A stretch of DNA of 64,000 nt from Algoriphagus halophilus (GTDB lineage Bacteria > Bacteroidota > Bacteroidia > Cytophagales > Cyclobacteriaceae), in the NCBI RefSeq assembly GCF_900129785.1, contig NZ_FSRC01000002.1:372001-436000 (forward strand), read 5' to 3'. The translations under genes and the position numbers were made by a program. Positions 62,366 through 64,000 of this stretch are shown piece after piece; within the stretch, counting starts at the first letter, position 1; each line of letters opens with the position of its first letter. The notes under the pieces are model-generated. The model was not told the DNA's origin and ran no database searches. It saw nothing but the letters and a program-made list of their open reading frames with translations.

Positions 62366-64000
62366 TCAATCTTTTGACGAAAGGAAAGAATAGGATACGA
62401 TCCCCTTATCTTTTACTAAAAAAAGCAATTTATGATCGAAAATCTGACTATTCCTGATATCTCCTTTTTCAGAAATTCCAGAAACTATTTTGTCTAGATA
62501 AGTAAAATCACCTTTTCCATTTCCTAAAAAAACCATCGCATGGTTTGCGTCATACTTTCCATAACGCAGCTTAGTCTGATTCATATTGCCAGCAATGATC
62601 AGGTCTTTGTTACCATCCCCATTGATATCCGCAAAAGTGCTGGTGAATACAGGAGAAAACTGAACCTGGATAGGTAATTGATTTTCTACAAATTTACCAG
62701 AACTGCTTCTGACAAATAGGGTCGATTTCAATCGATTAATGTAGATTTGTTTCGCCCCCTCCCTTTCCTGGACTGTGAAAATATCATCTGTTTTTACAGA
62801 GGCAAATGATTTAAAGTCCAGATATCTCTTTTTCAAAAAATTAACCTGCCCCAATAATTCATCTCGACTAATGGTAGGATATCGTTCTGATCCAATATAG
62901 GAACTCAATAGAGCATCGATGGAACCATTTCCATCAAAATCCTTGTAAAGGAGCTCCGCCGGTTCTTGGTCAGAAACTTTCAATTGGGAATTCAATCCAA
63001 GGTTCCCCGCAAAAATATCCATCTGGCCATCCCCATTAAAATCATCAATGGTTAAGTTATTCCAAAAACCAACTTCTTGTTGATCAAAGAAATCTGAAGT
63101 TTTGTCAGAGATTGTAGCTGACTGAATTCCAAAAACTTTTATTGGCATTGCTTCTCCCACAACCACCAATTCAATGAAGCCATCTTGATCCAAGTCCGCC
63201 ACTTCTGCATCAGTCACCATCCCCAATTCCATGAATTCAGGAGCCATACCAGAAGTTTGATTCGAAAACATGCCACTTCCATCATTGATTAATAGTTTAG
63301 ATCCAGGAGATAAAGGATATTGACCTGGAACAACCCTGCCGCCTACAAACAAATCCAAGGCTTGATCTTGATTGAAGTCAAATGCGACTACCGTGCCTGT
63401 TGCAAAGTTATCATCAGGCAAAGCATTGGGTGAAAGGGTGAACTTACCTTTCCCATCATTGAGGTATAAACGGTCAGCTAATCGAGAGTCGGATTCTGTA
63501 AAATCGAATACTCCTCCGCTACTTACATACAAATCCAAAAACCCATCTCCGTTCGCATCAAATGCAATCGCATCAGAATCTTCAGAATCTCTTGCAGTTA
63601 CAAATGCAGAGGAATCGACTTTGTTAAAGCTTCCTGATTGACTTTGGAAATAGAGCCTTGCACTAATTCCAACTCCACCACCTACGAAAAGGTCCTCTAG
63701 TCCATCTCCATTGAAATCCTGTGCTACAAAAGCTTTCCCATTACCTGAAATCTGATTGGTTAAAAGTGGCTGCCTCTTAAAATCATTGATTTGTTTTCCT
63801 TGAGGAATTTCAAAAGTATTCGAAGCTTTAAAAATACTAGCAGGAGTAGAAGTACTTGAATTGGAAGACTTTCCACTCTCAGATTGGTTGAGGACTAATT
63901 GCTGATTTGCCTGTACATTGATTTCAGTTGACTCCCTTCCATCTGGCCAGGTAACTACTAGATAATCTACTTTAGAAACATTCCCTAAACCGAAATGCAA
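62366..64000 (-). CDS. FG-GAP/VCBS repeat protein with ASPIC/UnbV segment (N-terminus beyond window)
   Basis: The frame is open through the window edge, so only the C-terminal 544 residues are seen. It begins with an ASPIC/UnbV-type end of a first module (FGLGNVSKVDYLVVTWPDGR), then a linker rich in Ser/Thr/Asn, and then a second propeller with calcium-binding FG-GAP repeats (DFNGDGLEDLFVGGG, DANGDGFLDLYVSSG, DQDGFIELVVVGE, DFNGDGQMDIFAGN, DINGDGNKDLIIAGN). The protein is probably extracellular or periplasmic and large (about 1,000 residues in full). It is the first visible gene of the minus-strand operon, 59 bp before the SUMF1 gene. Confidence 0.85.
   Translation of the reverse strand: MHFGLGNVSKVDYLVVTWPDGRESTEINVQANQQLVLNQSESGKSSNSSTSTPASIFKASNTFEIPQGKQINDFKRQPLLTNQISGNGKAFVAQDFNGDGLEDLFVGGGVGISARLYFQSQSGSFNKVDSSAFVTARDSEDSDAIAFDANGDGFLDLYVSSGGVFDFTESDSRLADRLYLNDGKGKFTLSPNALPDDNFATGTVVAFDFNQDQALDLFVGGRVVPGQYPLSPGSKLLINDGSGMFSNQTSGMAPEFMELGMVTDAEVADLDQDGFIELVVVGEAMPIKVFGIQSATISDKTSDFFDQQEVGFWNNLTIDDFNGDGQMDIFAGNLGLNSQLKVSDQEPAELLYKDFDGNGSIDALLSSYIGSERYPTISRDELLGQVNFLKKRYLDFKSFASVKTDDIFTVQEREGAKQIYINRLKSTLFVRSSSGKFVENQLPIQVQFSPVFTSTFADINGDGNKDLIIAGNMNQTKLRYGKYDANHAMVFLGNGKGDFTYLDKIVSGISEKGDIRNSQIFDHKLLFLVKDKGIVSYSFLSSKD

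Overview
The window looks like a chromosome segment of a free-living, probably marine or aquatic Bacteroidota of the Cytophagales, most like Cyclobacteriaceae/Algoriphagus. This is inferred from gene content and style only. It carries the gliding lipoprotein GldD, TonB-dependent uptake, many lipobox proteins, Tat-type signals on Gfo/Idh/MocA and TIM-barrel proteins, FG-GAP/VCBS and PVC-type haem proteins, weak Shine-Dalgarno sites and promoters of the TTTG / TAnnTTTG type. No rRNA, tRNA, CRISPR array or intact transposase gene was seen.

Layout. 0-9 kb holds core genes: a divergent thiamine pyrophosphokinase homologue, prmC, an outer-membrane protein, a NOL1/NOP2/Sun rRNA methyltransferase, an ABA4-like membrane protein, guaB, an acetyltransferase, coaX, an M23 peptidase and a serine/threonine dehydratase. 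9-14.5 kb is an AT-rich accessory island of lipoproteins and interspersed repeats. It contains a putative zinc-metallopeptidase lipoprotein with an overlapping small exported partner, and a second, 5'-truncated copy of the same two-gene module. It also holds three copies of a REP-like repeat and a long palindromic element shared with 7.9 kb. The intact metallopeptidase gene has a C9 homopolymer between its best start codon and its reading frame. At C9 that start is out of frame; at C8 it would give a complete lipoprotein signal peptide. This looks like a phase-variable switch (or an assembly indel).

14.5-33 kb is oxidative and carbohydrate/peptide metabolism: a GMC oxidoreductase with its subunit-3 partner, a GH29 alpha-L-fucosidase, an FG-GAP protein with a PVC-type cytochrome-like dehydrogenase, a TonB receptor with an S10 carboxypeptidase, a nitroreductase, a DinB protein, gldD, a sodium:solute symporter and a choice-of-anchor-I lipoprotein.

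33-57 kb is mostly housekeeping: a NahK-like kinase, recG, an aspartate kinase, ribH, a TPR protein, pdhA, recF, a nucleotidyltransferase, PII-amtB, batD-aroC-DAACS transporter, fumC, ridA, mazG, glmM, a cysteine desulfurase, a Rieske protein and a CsaA-like tRNA-binding protein. Convergent pairs are often separated by clear hairpin terminators.

57-64 kb starts with an orphan HisA-like protein whose catalytic Asp position is Trp. It ends in a five-gene minus-strand operon: a partial FG-GAP/ASPIC protein, a SUMF1-fold protein without FGE cysteines, a Gfo/Idh/MocA oxidoreductase, a TIM-barrel isomerase and a YCF48-like lipoprotein. This is typical of Bacteroidota sugar or polyol catabolism loci.
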